Positions 33,476 through 35,373 of a stretch of 35,373 nucleotides of DNA are shown here, in pieces. Positions within the stretch are counted from its first letter, which is position 1. Every line of letters begins with the position of its first letter. Under the pieces are notes generated by a model. The model saw only the letters and a list, made by a program, of their open reading frames with translations, had not been told where the DNA came from and made no database searches. The stretch lies in assembly GCA_001769385.1 (NCBI GenBank), contig MEPB01000042.1, positions 1-35,373 of the forward strand. The letters are read 5' to 3'. A program made the translations under genes and the position numbers. Source of the stretch: Bacteroidetes bacterium RIFCSPLOWO2_12_FULL_35_15. Its GTDB lineage: Bacteria; Bacteroidota; Bacteroidia; 2-12-FULL-35-15.

Positions 33476-34333
33476 ATGAAAAATATGAAGAAGTTACTTA
33501 CAATATCTATTATGGCATTAATTGCACATGTTGCATTTGCCGGAGATGGCGAAAATGAACTTAAAAATTTCCGTTTCGGCTTAAAAGTTACCCCATCAGT
33601 AAATTGGTACAAACCGGAAGGTAAAATTATGGAAAGCAATGGTGCAGGAGTGAAGTTTGGAGGCGGATTGGTTCTTGAATTCCGTTTAGCAAAAGTGATC
33701 TCGATTCAAACAGGTGTTCAGATTGATATGGATGGAGGCAAAATAAAATATAATAATGCCGGACTTAGCAATCCAAACGCTAATTCGGTTAGTTATTTCT
33801 ATAATAATGCCGATGATAAAATTGTAAAATACAGTGACACTTATGCGACTGACCCAGCATATACGCATTATCAAGTAAATGAGCGCCAGTACAAAATTTC
33901 CTACATTACTATTCCTTTATCGTTAAAAATGAAAACTAAAGAAATTGGTACCATGACTTATTTTGGTCAAATTGGTGTGAACACTTCAGTTAGATGGAAA
34001 GCTACGGCAAATGATAAGGTAACTGTGATTAATGATACACCAATACCTACTTTAGGTGCTACCGATAGCAAATCAAAGGTGGATGTTACTAAAGATGTAA
34101 GTTTAATTCACGAAACATTAAATTTTGGGTTAGGAACAGAATTAAATCTTTCCGGCAGCACTTCAATCGTATTTGGTTTAAATTATAATTTAGGATTTAC
34201 TAATGTTGTAAAAAATGAATCGGATTATTTGGAAAGACGTGTAAATGATTCGTATGGTGTTGGTACATTTTCACACATGCCACAATCTTTTAAATCTAAT
34301 GCAGTTATTTTAACTGTTGGAGTTTTATTCTAA
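33476..34333 (+). CDS. Outer-membrane beta-barrel protein (PorT/porin-like family)
   Basis: A signal peptide (about 1-22, HVAFA) precedes a 260-residue protein of amphipathic strands. Recognisable beta-barrel turns include FRFGLKVTPSVNWYKPEG, GGGLVLEFRLAKVISIQTGV and YITIPLSLKMKTKEIGTMTYFGQIGVNTSVRW, the IPL.LK pattern common to Bacteroidota OMP_b-brl_2 proteins such as PorT. The end AVILTVGVLF has the terminal aromatic residue used by the barrel assembly machinery. An eight-strand barrel is likely. It could be PorT itself, a type IX component, which would suit the gldB/gldC neighbours, but sequence reading alone does not separate PorT from other porin-family proteins. ATGs at 33476 and 33485 are both possible starts. 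A terminator follows at 34356. Confidence 0.8.
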   Translation: MKNMKKLLTISIMALIAHVAFAGDGENELKNFRFGLKVTPSVNWYKPEGKIMESNGAGVKFGGGLVLEFRLAKVISIQTGVQIDMDGGKIKYNNAGLSNPNANSVSYFYNNADDKIVKYSDTYATDPAYTHYQVNERQYKISYITIPLSLKMKTKEIGTMTYFGQIGVNTSVRWKATANDKVTVINDTPIPTLGATDSKSKVDVTKDVSLIHETLNFGLGTELNLSGSTSIVFGLNYNLGFTNVVKNESDYLERRVNDSYGVGTFSHMPQSFKSNAVILTVGVLF

Positions 34334-34355
34334 ACAAGTAATGGTTAGTAAAATT

Positions 34356-34393
34356 AATCCCGATCTCAATTTTAAGAGGTCGGGATTTTTATT
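34356..34393 (+). terminator. Rho-independent terminator after the barrel gene
   Basis: AATCCCGATCTC (34356-34367) pairs with GAGGTCGGGATT (34376-34387) with one G-U pair, around an eight-base loop, followed by TTTTTATTTTT. It ends six bases before the nadE start, so nadE must be expressed from a promoter inside or before this hairpin, or by read-through. Confidence 0.9.
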
Positions 34394-34398
34394 TTTGA

Positions 34399-35181
34399 AT
34401 GATGAAAAAAAGAGAGGTTATTGATCATATCGTAAATTGGTTAAGCAACTATTCGAATCAAAGTAAAACCAATGGTTTTGTAATCGGTATTTCCGGAGGA
34501 ATAGATTCTGCATTAACATCCACACTTTGTGCAAAAACCGAAAAGTCGGTTATCTGTTTGAATATGCCTATTCATCAGCATAAAGCAGAATACGACAGAG
34601 GTCATGAACACATAAATTGGCTAAAGAGCAATTTTAAAAATGTTACTTCCCAGGAAGTCGAGCTGACGGAAACATTTAAAAGTATCAGTGTCGCATTGCC
34701 TTCCGATATTCAGGATTGGTTGACAATGGCAAATACACGTTCGCGTTTGCGAATGACCACCTTGTATGCGTTTGCCTGCCATCATAAAATGCTTGTTGTT
34801 GGTACCGGAAATAAAGTAGAAGATTTTGGGATCGGTTTTTTTACAAAATATGGCGATGGTGGTGTTGATATTAGTCCGATTGCTGATCTTATGAAATCAG
34901 ATGTATTTGCGTTAGCAAAAGAAGTAGGAGTTGTAACTTCAATTCAATCGGCAAAACCTACAGATGGCTTATTTGCAGACAGCAGAAGTGATGAAGATCA
35001 AATTGGTGCAACATATGATGAATTAGAGCAGGCAATGAAATTTATTGCAAATCCTCAGAATTTCTCCACGTTAACCGAAAGACAAAAAACTGTTTTAGAT
35101 ATTTATACCCGAATGAATAAAGCAAATCAGCACAAAATGAATCCGATACCGGTTTGCATTATTCCCCGTGAATTGAAATAA
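34399..35181 (+). CDS. nadE: NAD synthetase, ammonia-dependent type
   Basis: NadE amidates nicotinic acid adenine dinucleotide to NAD with ATP and ammonia. The PP-loop is SGGIDS at 32-37, and the nucleotide-site segments TRSRLRMTTLYAFA (about 112-125), GTGNKVEDFGIGFFTKYGDGGVD's acid-rich core (near residues 135-157), PIADLMKSDV and the PTDGL loop are all present. The length (260 residues) equals the stand-alone synthetase; there is no N-terminal nitrilase/glutaminase domain, so the enzyme must use free ammonia or a separate glutaminase. The start may be 34399 or the next codon, also ATG. In several Bacteroidota nadE is near gldB/gldC (recalled), which this region repeats. A direct-repeat element begins at its stop codon. 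Confidence 0.95.
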   Translation: MMKKREVIDHIVNWLSNYSNQSKTNGFVIGISGGIDSALTSTLCAKTEKSVICLNMPIHQHKAEYDRGHEHINWLKSNFKNVTSQEVELTETFKSISVALPSDIQDWLTMANTRSRLRMTTLYAFACHHKMLVVGTGNKVEDFGIGFFTKYGDGGVDISPIADLMKSDVFALAKEVGVVTSIQSAKPTDGLFADSRSDEDQIGATYDELEQAMKFIANPQNFSTLTERQKTVLDIYTRMNKANQHKMNPIPVCIIPRELK

Positions 35182-35300
35182 CGGAACTCATTCCCAGCCG
35201 GAGAAAGGGCAAGGGTGTGTAAAATAACAATAGGATTAAATAATTTTATTCTGACAAATTAATATAACGGTGCTCATTCCCCTCTGGAGGGCAATGTCAT
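35178..35300 (+). repeat. Two direct copies of ATAACGG..CTCATTCCC repeat
   Basis: ATAACGGAACTCATTCCC (35178 on, continuing GGAG, AGGGCAAGGGTGT) and ATAACGGTGCTCATTCCC (35264 on, continuing TCTGGAGGGCAATGT) are diverged direct copies 86 bases apart. The first includes the nadE stop codon. The CCGGAG...AGGGCAAGGGTG part recalls the GAGAGGG/GGTGAGG repeats elsewhere in the window. Confidence 0.6.
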
Positions 35301-35318
35301 ATGATAAGGTAGAATTAT

Positions 35319-35326
35319 TATATTTG
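35319..35326 (+). promoter_or_regulatory. -7 box TATATTTG before the window-edge gene
   Basis: A perfect TAnnTTTG match ending four bases before the ATG at 35331, after an AT-rich stretch. It supports a gene starting at the window edge, with a very short or absent leader. Confidence 0.45.
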
Positions 35327-35330
35327 TAAA

Positions 35331-35373
35331 ATGGAACTAATAGAAATTACAAAAAAACTGAATACACAAAAGC
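35331..35373 (+). CDS. Start of a possible gene, cut by the window end
   Basis: An ATG opens a frame (MELIEITKKLN...) that stays open for 14 codons to the end. The promoter-like TATATTTG just before it supports a real start. Too little is visible to name a family. Confidence 0.4.
   Translation, partial: MELIEITKKLNTQK

Noticed and set aside
1-35373. tRNA, rRNA or riboswitch
   Set aside because: I found no cloverleaf with a TTCGA-type T-loop, no rRNA segment, and no riboswitch core I could recognise in the gaps; a covariance-model scan would be more reliable than reading by eye.

Overview
The window is AT-rich chromosomal DNA from a member of the Bacteroidota. The diagnostic genes are gldB and gldC, two secreted proteins ending in the gliding-associated CHU_C (type B type IX secretion) sorting domain, a TonB-dependent receptor with an N-terminal carboxypeptidase-like domain, and TAnnTTTG promoter boxes. 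MqnA implies menaquinone made by the futalosine route. Genus and species cannot be read from the sequence; a gliding or environmental lineage (Cytophagales, Chitinophagales or Sphingobacteriales-like) is my inference.

Layout. 1-4087 (minus): esterase/TPR lipoprotein, family 2 glycosyltransferase, purB. 4409-8323 (plus): large PKD-repeat surface protein. 8789-13178 (minus): TonB-dependent receptor, small membrane protein, secreted orphan protein. 13307-16692 (plus): EI24/CysZ-like membrane protein, mqnA, TPR/PD40 periplasmic protein. 17173-21469 (plus): tetrapyrrole block hemA, a hemC-hemD fusion and hemB, covering glutamyl-tRNA to uroporphyrinogen III. 21802-27902 (plus): polA, a HAD phosphatase and a TPR-SpoIIE phosphatase. 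27928-33409 (minus): secreted beta-rich protein, gamma-carbonic anhydrase-like hexapeptide protein, HMA-domain protein paired with a PKD/CHU_C protein, gldC, gldB. 33476-35181 (plus): outer-membrane beta-barrel protein and nadE, then the first codons of a possible gene cut by the window edge.

The genes are mostly housekeeping or cell-surface genes of recognisable families. I see no CRISPR array, phage, transposase, restriction or other defence system, and no rRNA or tRNA. What stands out is between the genes. Nearly every longer gap carries a different short palindromic or terminal-inverted-repeat element, giving at least eight sequence families in 35 kb. One family has also entered the polA coding sequence in frame: two repeat-derived peptides lie in the linker between the 5'-3' and 3'-5' exonuclease domains. 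Two copies of another element flank the hemC-hemD gene. If there is an undescribed system here, it is this population of small non-autonomous elements and whatever mobilises them from elsewhere in the genome.
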